Assembly (NCBI GenBank): GCA_028583605.1 | Contig: CM053334.1 | Location: 20,908,118 to 20,972,117, forward strand | Source of the DNA: Dastarcus helophoroides | Taxonomy: Eukaryota > Arthropoda > Insecta > Coleoptera > Bothrideridae | Direction of reading: 5' to 3' | DNA: 64,000 bases | Shown: positions 12,701 to 24,134 of the stretch, piece after piece | Layout of the letters: every line of letters starts with the position of its first letter | Position numbering within the stretch: position 1 is the stretch's first letter | Notes under the pieces: generated by a model | What the model was told of the DNA's origin: nothing | What the model saw: only the letters and a program-made list of their open reading frames with translations | The model's database searches: none | Program-made: the position numbers and the translations under genes

Positions 12701-15149
12701 TCGGCATCGGAATATTCAAAAAGGTCGAAATTTAAAAAGAAGGAAAATATTTTTAAAAAATCGAAATTTTCAAAAGAGTGAAATTTTTCCAAAAAAAAGT
12801 TCTATATTTTTTTCCAAAAGGTAAAAATCAAAATTTTGGGAAAAATTAACGAGATTTTCAAAATCAAAAATTTTGTAAAAAATTGGAATATTTTGCTAAA
12901 AAAAAAATGGAAATTTTGGAACCTTTGAAATATTCAAAAAGTCAAAACTTTCAAAAAAAAACTCAAAATATACCAAAAAAAAAGTCGGAAGTGGATTACG
13001 AATCTGAAAACCAAATTGAGCTTGGAAGAAGAGTTTAAAGTTGCGAAAAAAAACTCAAAATATACCAAAAAAAAAAGTCGGAAGTGGATTACGAATCTGA
13101 AAACCAAATTGAGCTTGGAAGAAGAGTTTAAAGTTGCGAAAAAAAGTTCTTACAAAACTTGAAAAAATTTGCATTTTTCAGAAATGAGTATATCGCATTT
13201 TCATAGTTTTCGGGACGTAGAATAGGAATTTGAAAACCAAATTGAGCTACGACATGCCTCTAAAGTTTCGAAATTTTCAAATTTTCCAAAGTCAAAATTC
13301 AAAAGTTATTATTTTCGATATAAAAATAATAATAGATTTTGTCCCGTAGATTATGAATCTGGAAACCAAATTGAGCTACGACTTTTGGTTTGGAAGATAT
13401 GAGAGTTTAAAGTTACGAAAAAAGTTCAAAGTGGGGACCCTTCTTACAAAACTTGAAAAAATGTGCATTTTTCGAAAATGAGTATATTGCATTTTCATAG
13501 AGTTTTCGGGATGTAGAATAGGAATTTGAAAGTCAAATTGAGCTACGACTATCCGTTCGTGAGATACACTGCCTCAAAGTTTCGAAATTTTCAAAATTAT
13601 ATATAGGTCAAAATTCAAAAGTCATTATTTAGGATTTGAAAGTACCCTATCATAGAGACTTTGATCCGTAGATTACGAATCTGAAAACCAAATTGAGCTA
13701 TGACTTTTGGTTTGGAAGCATTCAAAAGGTGGAATTCCCAAAAAGTTCAAAAAGTCTGAATTTTCAAAAAGGTCGTAATTTACAGAAAAATCAAAATTTT
13801 AAAGAAAAAAATCGAGTTTCAAAATCAAAAATTTTGTAAAAAGTCGGCATGTTTTACTTTAAAAAGAATCGAAATTTTAAAACCGTCGAAATCTTCAAAA
13901 CGTCGAAATTTTCAACAACAAAAAGTGGAAATGTTTAAAAAAAAAGGCGATTTGTTAAAAAAGTAATGTTTTGCAAAAATAGTCAAAAAGTAGAGAAAAA
14001 ATGGAATTTTCAAAATCAATAAAAATTTAATTTGGTAAAAAGTCGGCATATTTTGTTAAAAAAATGATCGAAATTTTTAAATTAACTTAAAATTTAGAGA
14101 AAAAACGAAAATTTTGAAAAAATGGAAATTTTGAAACCATCATAGTATTCAAAAGGTCGAATTTCCAAAAAAAAAAAGAAAAATATTAAGTGGGGATTTT
14201 TGAAAAGGTAATTTTTTTTAAAAAAGTCGAAATCTAAAGAAAAATCGAAATCTCGAGAAAAAGGAGATTTTCAAAATCAATAAAAATTTTGTAAAACAGG
14301 CATATTTCGCAAAAAAAATTGAAATTTTTAAAATAACTTAAAATTTTGAAAAAAAAAACAAAATTTTCCAAAGTGGATATTTTGAAAAAATATTTTAATC
14401 AAAAAAAAAGAGGAAATTTTAAAATATTGAAATTTTCAGTCGAATTTATCAACAAAAAAAAAGTGAAGTCAAAATTTACAAAACCTCAACATGTCGAGAA
14501 AATAATCAAAGTTTTGAGGATCCCGATTTTCAAAAAAGAAAGTAAAACTAGGAATTTTAAAAAAGAATCCAATTTTAAAAGAAACAAAATTTTGTGAGAA
14601 CCTTAAAATGACAAAATATCAAAAAATAAAAAAAAAGTATCCATTTTTTTTTGTTTCTGTTCCTCTTTTAAATTTTCTTCAATTCTTATTTGAAACTTAA
14701 ATCTTAATAATTTTAAATGTTAATTTTATGTTTACTGCTTTTGTTAATGTTAATTTTATGCATGTATTATGCTTTTGTTATCACAGTTGTGGAAAGGGGG
14801 AGATTGAACTCAAAAATCATCGTTCGTCTAATCATTGATTTATTATAATGATAAATAATAGAACTGTTTCGCATGTAGCCCAATAGATGAAGATGCCCCA
14901 GTGCAGGGTCCCCTACCATACGAGCCGGATGATGCACCATGGAAGAGATCCTCAGAATCCGGCATCAGGAAGTTGTAAGTATCTATCTACTTTGCCTAAA
15001 CGCAGCGAGTTGAGAAAATAATGCCAAAATTTTTCAGTTTTCGTAAAATATTTTCCGAAGGTGGCAATGGGGGCAGTTTTCCTAGGCGCAGTCTATCCAC
15101 CCTCTCAAAGATGGCTCTTTCAGCAACTACTGAGCCAGAGTCTGTCTAA
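6761..15149 (+). CDS. Rilpl: RILP-like protein (Rab effector), last six exons
   Basis: Exons read as 6761-7009, 7058-7255, 7398-7573, 7719-7808, 14879-14974 and 15038-15149 (stop TAA). All junctions are GT-AG and the last five exons join in frame, giving about 306 residues. The first two are coiled coil starting ELEAIEEQWR, typical of the middle of RILP-like proteins. The third carries the RH2 region (DPNRPRFTTQELKDIL), which in this family binds phosphorylated Rab GTPases such as Rab8/10/36 and forms a helical dimer. The C-terminal exons give a proline/acid linker and a basic FFRKIFSEGG stretch. The N-terminal RH1 exon (binding of the motor myosin Va/dynein side in the family) is missing: either it is upstream of the window or I failed to see it. 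The 7,070-bp intron at 7809-14878 is enlarged by an antisense gypsy element and short-repeat arrays. The donor of the first visible exon (AAT|GTAACA) is weak. Confidence 0.85.
8718..9171 (-). pseudogene. Gypsy integrase fragment (zinc-binding head)
   Basis: The frame carries the H2C2 integrase zinc-binding module: H...GGHLGTNKTLKKVRKRFYW followed by a CRKCVTC pair. It is followed, beyond a break at about 8878, by the start of the integrase core (a FERIAVDVAGPFP-like stretch, then KYILVATD). The remaining catalytic core is missing because the element ends at about 8718. It lies next to the RNase H piece, as expected for gypsy pol. Confidence 0.8.
9176..9640 (-). pseudogene. Gypsy RNase H domain fragment
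   Basis: A 154-residue frame with the retroelement RNase H layout: YYSKILTKPERNYCTTRKEL, then a FLIRTDHSAL strand-turn, then HHRPGRQHNNADALSRRP, the usual end of gypsy RNase H. This domain normally degrades the RNA strand during reverse transcription. The N-terminal part of the domain is in a different frame. Immediately upstream of the integrase fragment in element orientation. Confidence 0.88.
9689..10198 (-). pseudogene. Gypsy protease/RT remnant with internal deletion
   Basis: The frame begins with a protease-like segment (VDGRNVQATVNTG, where the aspartic protease DTG would be read as NTG). It then jumps directly to the thumb/connection region of reverse transcriptase (WPQPKDKHELRKFLGLCTYYRGF). 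The whole RT finger/palm region, including the YxDD motif, is absent, so a deletion of several hundred bases is inferred. Dead copy. Confidence 0.82.
10223..11889 (-). pseudogene. Gypsy gag region, with internal duplication
   Basis: Several broken frames form a gag-like region. From the 5' side there is a start with a charged coiled-coil segment rich in E/R/Q/K (about 11889-11545), encoded by a 33-bp tandem repeat at about 11600-11760. A capsid-like segment follows (KPSTYDGKISFQAYRIQFEA, about 11380-11096), then two similar blocks at 10934-10587 and 10615-10223. Both blocks share RTSREALI and LEVEAAYKVSEPEAS and lie about 364 bp apart, so this part was duplicated in tandem. Frame changes between blocks make it non-functional. 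Confidence 0.75.
12009..12023 (-). other. Retrotransposon primer-binding site, tRNA-Leu type
   Basis: On the minus strand, two bases inside the LTR, the sequence TGGTGTCAGAAGCGG is complementary to the 3' end of animal tRNA-Leu including its CCA. This fixes the LTR edge and the element orientation. Confidence 0.75.
12026..12401 (-). repeat. 5' LTR of the gypsy element (376 bp)
   Basis: On the plus strand the LTR runs from TGTTACG to CGTTACA, with the TG...CA ends expected of an LTR. It is closely similar along its length to the solo LTR at 33005-33366, including the GGTTCGAATTGAT and CGCGGCCGCTTTCCCC segments, which defines both edges. Confidence 0.85.
12410..14640. repeat. GTCGAAATTT tract with interspersed second repeat
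   Basis: About 2.2 kb of the degenerate family in the RILP-like intron. Between about 12960 and 13720 it is interrupted by copies of another unit containing GATTACGAATCTGAAAACCA and AATTGAGCTACGACT, seen about six times. Two of these copies form a nearly exact tandem duplication of about 92 bp (12954-13145). Confidence 0.8.
12954..13145 (+). repeat. Recent ~92-bp tandem duplication
   Basis: Two adjacent copies, from ACTCAAAATATACC to GTTTAAAGTTGCG, differ essentially by one A in a homopolymer. Much better conserved than the surrounding repeat, so the duplication is young or is an assembly artefact. Confidence 0.85.
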
Positions 15150-16815
15150 TGTAGATCTGGGCGGCGTCAGTTTTCTGCAACCACCCTTTCACATCGACCT
15201 AGCAGGGAATCCATACCATTCTTTGTGATATTTGAAACACTTAGAGATAGAAGAGAAAAACTTGGATGAATTTGTTTGAAATATTGAAGGGTATTATTTT
15301 TTCCTAAGCTCTAAAACAGTTATTAATTTTTCTGAATGACTGATGATAAGTATTTTGTATTACATTATAATTAGGTTATTTATAATTACAGTTGAAATCG
15401 GATATAACGACATTGAAGGGACCATAAACTATGGTAGTTGTTATAAGCAATCCAACTGGCAGTACAGTTAGTTTTTAAAATAATCGGCGGGACTTTGCCA
15501 TTTAGTCGTAATAACCGATGTATCGTTGCAAACGATGTTGTTATATCCGGTTTTGACTGTTTAATGCATTTTATTTATAAATGGTGTGCATCCAATCGTA
15601 TCCAGAAACTATTACAATGGGAACAAGATACAACATATTCATGAACATTTTATACTTTAACCTTTAACATTTTATATGATTTGATATAAATTTACTGTTT
15701 GATATAATATAATATAATTTCACACTTTCAGTAGAACCGAATGTCTGTAGTATTCAACATTTCTTGAGATAAGTTTCAAGATTTCTGTCACATTTCCTTA
15801 TTTTCGACTTTAGTCCCTATTCTATGTTTTTAAACGTCATCAATGAAATCAATTTCGTTATAAACAGGACATCACTTTATTTAACAAAATGGTAACATGT
15901 TCATTATTAATGCTACAAGTGTGCCATAAATTTATTAGAAACAAATTCTTCACTACACGATTCAGTTGTTTTCTTAGCATGACAACTTTATTATTTTCCC
16001 AGAGATTCTATAAGTGAAGTTATTCCCCAAATTACGTTTTAGTTAAAGTTAGAAAGAATAGAAGACAATTTAATAGGTTTCATAACAAATTTAATTTAAG
16101 ACCAAGACAAGACGAAGCTAAAAATCTTCCTTTTTCTGACAATCGTAATACTGGAATAGTACACATAGTTTAGCGAGCCTAAGTAGGCATTTAACATATT
16201 TCATTATTTTTAATAAAAGTATGATTACATCAGCGTCAGCCACAACTAAAATCAGCATCAAACTTTATTTATGATTTTTTTATAAATTTCAATTATTGGA
16301 GGTCAAAAAATACAAAACTTTATAAAATCCGCATCAGCATTTAAATCTTTATTAAAAATGAATTGTGGATTATTAAAATAAACTAATAACTAACAAAATT
16401 TTCACTACCTGAACGAATTTTGGGATTATCTTGGAAGTTTAGACAACTGATTATTGCCTTGATTAAGTGTCTTATGTATCCTTACATTATTGCCATGTAC
16501 TTTTTTGTTTTTGTTCAGTTCTAACATTTTTACTAATGTTGTGCTTGTGAAATGTTAGTATGATTTAGCAAGCAATAGTTCGAATGTATTTCATGATTGT
16601 TGAGGTTTTGTAGCGAACTGCAATTTATAAATAGTTGAAAGTGCACAAATATTAATTAAATATGAGTGCCAAATGTATAAAATTTATTATTTGTAGAATA
16701 TATCACTTGAATTTCATAATTTCTTTTAATTTGTTCCCTCCTTTTTGTCCTTGTGATTTCATCGTCATTGGCAAGATTGTATAGGTCTTATGGTACATTT
16801 ACATCAAACACTATT
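15150..16815. other. 3' UTR/flank of the RILP-like gene
   Basis: No further coding exon is visible. AT-rich with several AATAAA-type signals (for example near 16213 and 16376), so the 3' UTR of the RILP-like transcript probably ends in this stretch. A small pogo-like MITE lies at 15389-15559. Confidence 0.5.
15389..15559. mobile_element. Small pogo/Tc1-like MITE
   Basis: A 171-bp unit with inverted ends: CAGTTGAAATCGGATATAAC at the left, and the complement of GTTATATCCGGTTTTGACTG at the right. A TA precedes the left end; the right flank reads TT, so one side of a TA target duplication has mutated. No coding capacity. Ends starting CAGT next to TA fit pogo/Tigger-type non-autonomous elements. 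Confidence 0.65.
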
Positions 16816-16819
16816 CCAT

Positions 16820-17560
16820 ACATAAAGTCGAAATTTTGAAAAAAAAAAGACGAATTTTTCAAAAAAGTCAATAATAACCAAAAAATCAAAAGTCAAAATT
16901 TCGATAAAATGTCCAAATCTTCAAAGAAAAACAAAATATTGAAATTTACAAAAAAATCAAAACCCAAAATTTCGAGAAAAATTTAAAACGTTAGTCAAAA
17001 CTGAAAAAAGTCTAAATTGTGATTGTCGGAAATTAACAAATCAACAATATTTGCAAAAAAAGAAATCAAGAATATTTAAAAAGTCGAAATAAAAAAATAA
17101 GTAAAACCCCAATTAAAAATTTTCAAAAAAGGTCAATTTTTAAAAATTCGAAGTTTTCAAAAAAAAATATTAAAAAACTAAATTTTGAACAAGAAACTGT
17201 CGAAATTTTGATAAAATTGGAAAAAAGTGGAAATTTTGATAAAACTGGAAAAAGTGGGAATTTTGAAGGCAAAATTAAGAGAAATAGTCAATTTTGATAA
17301 AAAGGAAGTTTGAGAAAAGTTAAAATTTTGAAATCACCAAATTTTCCAAAAAACAAAAACTTCTAACAAACTCCAGCGAAATTTTGATTTTTTTTACAAA
17401 TATAATTTTTTTACATACACTCGAAACTTGAAATTACGACAAAGGTAGATTTTCTTTTTTTTAATTTTAACTAACTTAATATCGAAATTTCAGATTTATA
17501 TTTGTAAAATTGTTGCTGTAAATTTTGAGGAACACATTTCGAGTTTTACTTAAAATTTCG
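16820..17560. repeat. GTCGAAATTT short-repeat tract
   Basis: The same degenerate family between the RILP-like and TRAP-delta genes, with units such as AAAGTCGAAATTTTG up to about 17350, fading into T-rich opposite-orientation copies to about 17560. Confidence 0.7.
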
Positions 17561-17880
17561 ACTTTATTTTTAATTAAGTGGATTTTTATATGCAATTCAG
17601 TTTTTTTATAATTTCAAGGTTTTCTCAAACTAATAATTTATTTACAACTTGCGTTTTTTTTCTTCGAAATTTCAATCTTGATGCTTTTATTATTATTATT
17701 TTGATTTCATCTTTTAAACTAGAAATATCTATTCTTAAAATATTTCCAAAATATCTTCAGAAAAAATTCTCAACTATATTCAAATGTACAAAAGCGTAAT
17801 AAAACGGCAGCTTTACAAACCACATTTATTTATTAAAAGCGTAAAAAGTGTCAAAAATAACAATAAGCCAAACAACTAAG

Positions 17881-18384
17881 CTAAAACTTCCATTTGAAAT
17901 GAAAGGCGTAGTATGCGATGAAAAGGCAAAAAGCACCAGCCAACAATTCGCAACTTATCCACTGGCCCTTGTATATACCAGGATGGTTCACCTTAACCGT
18001 AAAAAACGCCGTAACGTTGCCTAAACTTTCCCCGGACCGGAGAGCTTTCCGCAATTGGGCATAACCCTCGTCATCGAAAATTTTCACGCTAATTTCCCCG
18101 GTCCTGGCGTTCTTCAACTCCTCCGTCCAACTTATTTGGTATTTATTCGGCGCGACGGTGGCCACCGGCGAGATCGTTTCATCCAGAAGGGCATAAAGGT
18201 GCGAAATCGATGCAGAAATTGGGGTACATTTCACGCTAAATTCGCAAATGTAAGCGATATGCGTTAAAATCGTGCCGTCTTGCGTGGTGTACACGTTTGT
18301 CTTAACATCAGGGTTTGTGCACTTTGTGGCTAGCGTCAGGGATAGCAAACAGGCGAAATGGGTGGAAAAATGAAATGATTTCAT
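17881..18384 (-). CDS. SSR4: Translocon-associated protein subunit delta
   Basis: TRAP-delta is a single-pass ER membrane subunit of the TRAP complex that sits beside the Sec61 translocon and assists insertion of some secretory proteins. The frame gives 167 residues if translation starts at 18384; an in-frame ATG five codons upstream (18399) would give 172. I prefer the inner one because MKSFHFSTHFACLLSLTLAT is a clean signal peptide. The lumenal part has the family cysteine pairs (KCTNPDV near the start, FSVKCTP), a YKGQWISCE segment and a C-terminal membrane helix (LLAGAFCLFIAYYAF) ending in the short basic tail KWKF. No intron interrupts it, and the length matches the family. The plus strand at about 17826-17834 gives an AATAAATAA poly(A) signal for this transcript. 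Confidence 0.95.
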   Translation of the reverse strand: MKSFHFSTHFACLLSLTLATKCTNPDVKTNVYTTQDGTILTHIAYICEFSVKCTPISASISHLYALLDETISPVATVAPNKYQISWTEELKNARTGEISVKIFDDEGYAQLRKALRSGESLGNVTAFFTVKVNHPGIYKGQWISCELLAGAFCLFIAYYAFHFKWKF

Positions 18385-18655
18385 TGCGTACTCACGCACG
18401 GTGAACGTCGATCAATTTAAAATTCGCTCGGTTAGCCCGGTATTTTTAGGAGTAAACAAACTATTGATTTTTATACCAACATGACGGATTAAAAATGCTG
18501 CGGTAGGCAAAATCGAGTATAGTTCAAAATGGCGGTAGGGGCAAAGAGTAGTTGAAAGCATAGAATTCTATAGTTTGGAATCCTATTTCAGTGAGCGTAG
18601 ATATCTCTGTATCTTTTTTAGGAAGTTGTGCTAATATGTCGTTGATTAAATATAC

Positions 18656-18994
18656 GGCTATCTACATATATGTAATACTTCTATATGGCCAGCTCCCTAT
18701 TCTCTTCGCGAGTTTGTTTAGACCAAATCCAATAAAGATGAAACATGAATAAATGGCGAATATTGCGCTCATGCGCAATAGTCGCCATATAAAGGAAATG
18801 AACCAATCGCTACGAGCGGATTAAACGGGTCTTTATGTTTGGCCGTACACAACTGACTCTGGCCATGTACAGATGATTTGTAACACCTGCGCTTTGCTAC
18901 TCATTAATGCGTGTGAAGGTCAGCGAGAAAGAGAAGTCTTTCCCATAAGAAACGAGGAACTGGCCATATAGAAGTCTTACATATATGGCTATCT
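18656..18994. mobile_element. MITE with CATATATGTAATACTTC ends
   Basis: About 340 bp between TRAP-delta and GNPTAB, with ~36-bp imperfect inverted ends. The left end includes CATATATGTAATACTTCTAT and TGGCCAGCTCC; the right end is its complement with few changes. Interior non-coding, with a TTGCGCTCATGCGCAA palindrome near 18767. The same family recurs at 22888-23161, and its tips recur as a mini-hairpin at 58397-58442. Confidence 0.75.
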
Positions 18995-19686
18995 AGAAGG
19001 TAAGGTTGCGTTCCGCCTTACTTTTAAAATGGGATTGAAAACCTTCCACTGTTCGCAACGTCACCCATTAATCCGCAAATCATGCACCACAGAATTCTAT
19101 TTTATTGTAGGCCAAACATTGCGAAATGAGTAGATAAAAGGTACACCTAATAGATTGAAATTGTTTCAACTTTAACGGTGAACGCTCCTCCCTGGCTAAA
19201 AGGTGAATAAAGGATGTTCTAGACACGCTTTCCTGGGAAAAGCCCAAGAAAAGATTAACATGACAGTGATTTAACAGATTGGATAAATTGTACCTACGAC
19301 TACCACCATCCACTGTCATCAGTAGATACAATTTAAGGTCTCATTTTACAGTTTTCCACAATACTTACTGGCAATACACAACAGAGGCCGCTGATATCAG
19401 TGGGTGGAAATCAGTCCCATTTTCATTCGACAAATTACATTACCGATGTATCTCCTTCTTGTAGAACTCCCTAATTAAATAATAATATTTATTCCATCAA
19501 TAAAAATGAATAGAATTGGAATTTTGTGGCCATAGAAGTTAAATAGTTCTTAAGGCGCGTAGTCAAAGCCAAGGCCGCTAGTAGCTTATTCATTAACTGT
19601 CATGGCGCCCGGTTTTCAATTTTTGAAAAAATGAATCCAAATTTCGGAAAAATCTCTCATTCTCATGTAAAATGTAAAGTAACAGG

Positions 19687-22600
19687 ATGACTAGACCAAC
19701 GTTGTTAACAGGATGTCTATTTAAGCGCAAAATACTGTACATCGTAGTAGCTCTGGTATTTATTCTATTGAGTGTTCATGTTTTTGAGGTTAGGTCCTAT
19801 TTTGTTTATTAGTCGTTTTTCTGAATTTATTACATTCTTTAGGCCATTTATCACATATTTGGTACAATCTTGTTAAAATGTGATAGCGCAGAACCTATTG
19901 ATGTAGTTTACACTTGGGTCAATGGTTCCGATCATAGGTTTTTAAACAATTTAGATTCATTTCTACGACAAAGTGGAAATGGTGATTCTTCATTTATGAG
20001 AAACCGTTTTGAGGATAAATTAGAGCTAAAATTTTCATTGAGGTAGGTATCTTTTTCTTGAACAAAGTTAAATTTCACTAAATGAGGGAAGTAGGTCGAT
20101 TTTATATATTTTAGATCTTTGGAAAAATTTGCGCCATGGATTAATCACGTATACATAGTGACAAATGGTCAGATTCCGTATTGGCTTAACTTAGACTATG
20201 AAAAAGTAACGATAGTGACCCATGAGGAAATATTTTTAGATAAATCACATTTGCCGACCTTTTCTAGTCCTGCCATAGAGTCACACATACATAGGTTTAT
20301 TCTAATTCGAAAACATTTCATTCAACGCTTATTACCCTTCACTTTGCAGGATACCGGGTCTTTCTAAAAGGTTCCTATATTTTAATGATGATATGCTTCT
20401 CGGAAAACCTGTGTATCTGGAAGATTTTTGGTCCTTTGATTCGGGTGAGTCACAAATTTTGTGCGCATATGGGGACTTTCAGTTTTTACTCTTTGCTTGA
20501 ATTTTTTTACTTTACATCGACTTTAATTTCGAAATTGTCATTTTTTGAATACATCCACTTTAATCTCAAATTTTGATTTACTTTTTTCGAAAATTTCGTT
20601 TTTTTCAACATTTTGACTTTTTTTGAAATGTTGACTTTTTCTTTAATTCTTACTTTATCTTCAAAAATTTTACTTAAAACTTCATCAAGCAAAAAAACAA
20701 AATTTCGACTTTTCAAAATTTCATTTTTTTTCTATATTTTTACTTTAAAAAAAATGATAGCATTTTTTCTAAATCTCGACATTTCTGTTTTAAAAATAAT
20801 AATTACGGAATTAATGCCAAAAATTTGATATTAAATTCGAAATGTCGTTATTAAAGTCGAAATGTTGGGAACAAACTCCGCGATTCCTAAAAAATATTTT
20901 CTAGACGACTCTTTGTGGAAATTTCCAGACTGATTTGATAAATTTTTTTCGAAATTTCGAGTTCAATGACAATTCCCCCTTTAAAAATCTTAAAGTCAAA
21001 CAATGTTAGAGTTTCTAAAAATAATGTTCTGGCAATGTGTCGTTCAAAGTCGAAATGCTAAGAATAAGGTTAAAAAAAATTGGGAATTCCAAAAAAACTC
21101 GAAGTTTCTGTTTTAAAAATAAAAATTTTGTAATGAAAGCTGTAATTTTGATATTAAGTTCAAAATGTAGACATTAAAGTCGAAATTTTGGGAACAAACT
21201 CCACGATTCCTAAAAAAAAAACTTTTTGTCGAAATTTCGAGATTTTATAAAATTTGACCATTTTTGTCATTTTGTCATTCCTAATGACAATTCCGCATTT
21301 AAAGTCTTAAAATCAAAAAATGTCAGAGTTTTTAAAAAATTGATTTTCTCGCAATGTGTCGCTTAAAGTCAAAATGTTTTAAGTTCAAAAAATTGCAAAA
21401 TCCCTAAAGCAATCTCGAAATGTAAGTTTTCAAAATGAAACGAAATTTTTCGAAATTTTGTTATAAAATTTGAAGTCGACATAAAAGTCGAATTTCGGAA
21501 AAAAATTTGAAATGTTTAAAAGAGAATTTCAAAATTTCTAAACAAAATTTCAAAATTTCTTTAAAACAAATCCAAAATTGCAAGTTTGGGCTGACCTGAA
21601 TTAACAAAAAAGAAAAAGAAAGAATTTTGGATTACATTTAATAGGTTTTATTGCTTAACAAAATTGGTTATAAAAGGTTTCTTCAGGTTATAAATTGTAC
21701 TTTGCTTGGCCCCTCCCGATGTGTTCAGATGCTTGTCCCTGGATGTACGTAGCTGACGAGCAATGTGATCAGCCTTGCAATAATGAGGCGTGCCAAATGG
21801 ACGGCGGGGATTGCCAACAAACAGAACTTGAGGTATAGTATTACCTTCTAATATCTTACTTTGGTAACAAAGTTTATCCTAAAAACGAAATTTTACCCCA
21901 ATAATGGAATTTCATTGTAATAACTGAATTTACTTTATAACAAACTTTATCTTAATAATGAGATTTATCGTTATAACCAAATTTCCCTTAATACTGTCCA
22001 TTAGATATTTGAGGGCGAGCAATGGGGAACAGATTGCGCTTCCACGTCCCCTTATGCTGAAATGTGATTATTGCTAGAAGCAAAGAACGGTCAACTTGGT
22101 CAACGGTGCACTCCTACTGCTTGCCATCAAATATCTGTTGAAGTTATTTATTCTTCAACCAGGAAGAATAACCAAATCTAATAAATGAATTTTGTAGCAA
22201 TCTACACCTCCCCAAGAAATTGTATCAATCAGCGTTCCTGCAACAAAAAACTCAACTCAAACGCTACTGGATTTAAGACCAAATTTCCAAAAAAGCGTTA
22301 ATAACTCTGGGCAAGGTCTCATTAAGAGATTAGTCCAATCGTACAACGACAAAGTCCTAATGAACGATAAAATTAGGCGAAATAGGCATAAGAGAAAGCA
22401 GCATTCGTTAAAAATTGGGAAGTTATTATACCAAAATTCTTCATATGTTAGAGTAAGAGCTAATAAAACCAAAGACGCTTATAGTGAGTCGTTGCAATAT
22501 TCAAATAGACTGTTTAATATAAGATACGGGTTTATACCTAGAATGGTGCCATCACATACCCCCCTTCTCATAGATAAAGACGTAATCCGAAGCCTGCAAT

Positions 22601-24134
22601 CCAAATTTGCCACAGAAGTCATTCAAACATCATCCCATAAGATCAGAAGAGGGGACGACTTACAAGTACACATTTACATATTATTATTATCTTCATCAAG
22701 AATCAGTACAAAGATGCTATAGAGGAGATATTTACCGAATTTGATACGGATGGATCAGGGTAAGTGTAAATTTGTAGATGAATAAGAACGAAAGCTACTA
22801 ATAAAATATTTATATTTTTTACTGAAATAATTTATTACTGCAACTTTTTCAATGCTATGTTGAATCAGATTGAAGGCGGGGATGACCATATATGCAATGC
22901 TTCTGTATGGCCAATTCCTTATTCTTTTGGTGGAACGGACTAGTCCTTGGTTATCTTAAAAATTGAAATACAAATCTTGTCCCCTGAAACCAAGAAAGAT
23001 TAAAAAACACAACAAAGATTGCTCTAACTTATCGTAAGATGAGAGCGAATGCACATCTGATTTTAAACTGAAAATCGGCCACCCCAAAAGAATCGGAAAC
23101 AATAGAGAAGTCCCCAAGTAAGAAGTGGAGCCGGCCATATAGGAGTATTAAATATGTGGGGGATGAGAAAGTTGGGTTTTCTATATAAGTTATAAGTAGA
23201 GACTTATAGCTTATATAATTCTAAAGGTAGTTCAGAGCCTTAGCAGTTTTTCTCCCAATCTATAATATTTCTAGTTCATGGTCAGATAGAGAAATACGTT
23301 TACTACTGACAAGATTATACGAACTACCCCTAACTTACTCCGCCGTTGATAAATTTGAATCGCTTTTACTAAACTGTTCAGTAGGAAGAGACGACTCGAA
23401 AATTTCGACACCAAAATATGAGCGATATGCAGACTCGAGACTGGTAAGAATTCTTTCAGATGTTTAATCGAATTATACGCTTCGGTTGATTACAGGGTAC
23501 GATTTCATTTGATTTAGTGAATAAGTGCAAAGCTTTAGTTAGGAAACTCAACGAAAGATTCGGTAGAGTTAAAAAATATAAAACTGTTGTGATCAAGAAT
23601 GCGGAATTCACAGTTGTAGCTTTCAAAATGTTGAATTCCAACGTTAGCGACGTTGTAGGCGATTTGGATGACATTCGAAGTGAACCGAGGTAAATAAAGC
23701 ATATACATATTTAAACTGAAAAGAATAATGATACCCTACGTATTGATCTGTTTTTGAACTCGTTCGAACATGTCCCCAAATTGTCACTATACATTTCTTT
23801 ATTTTTCCGCTGCCAATTCTATAAATGATACCATTTTAGGAAATTCATCTGCCTAAATGATAATACAGATCATGAAAAAGTTGTGGAAAACGAGATGATC
23901 AAATCGATAATATACGATTTTTATCTGACGCTGTTTCCACATCCTAGTAAGTACGAGTTACCTGAAGAATATATGAACAGATTCCTACACGTGGACGAAT
24001 TAAATACTTGGAAAATGCACAACTTTCGCGTGAAAATTCTCATATACTTTTGTATGTCGCTGTTATTTTATATTTTTTGTTTTAACTTTTTTAGAAGAAA
24101 ATGCTGCCAAATCATAAATAAATTATTCTGCTAG
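19687..24134 (+). CDS. GNPTAB: GlcNAc-1-phosphotransferase alpha/beta subunit
   Basis: This Golgi enzyme puts GlcNAc-1-phosphate on lysosomal hydrolases, the first step of the mannose-6-phosphate tag. Exons: 19687-19788, 19843-20042, 20115-20294, 20350-20444, 21687-21832, 22198-22759, 23275-23443, 23496-23689 and 23840-24134 (stop TAG), about 647 residues. Seen in order: an N-terminal membrane anchor ([19 protein letters not shown]); Stealth conserved regions [42 protein letters not shown] and [10 protein letters not shown], which hold the catalytic core; one LNR/Notch-type Cys module (CSDACPW...[17 protein letters not shown]); a Stealth C-terminal segment; an EF-hand loop DTDGSGSWSDRE; and a C-terminal membrane helix ([16 protein letters not shown]). 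Shorter than the vertebrate protein, lacking the long spacer. All junctions are GT-AG and in phase, but exon 6 contains a frame break at about 22670-22690. This is a two-base excess or one-base deficit in an ATT-rich run, possibly an assembly error. Confidence 0.93.
20500..21600. repeat. Short-repeat tract in GNPTAB intron 4
   Basis: Most of the 1.24-kb fourth intron is the same degenerate family, mainly in the inverted TTTCGACTTT orientation up to about 20750, then mixed (for example AAAGTCGAAATG). Frames here are not coding. Confidence 0.75.
22888..23161. mobile_element. MITE in GNPTAB intron 6
   Basis: Same family as the element at 18656-18994: the left end reads CATATATGCAATGCTTCTGT then ATGGCCAATTCC, and the right end is a diverged complement (GGCCATATAGGAGTATTAAA). 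Its left third contains GTCCTTGGTTATCTT and TTGTCCCCTGAAACCAAGAA, which recur as a perfect hairpin at 30779-30856. Confidence 0.7.
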
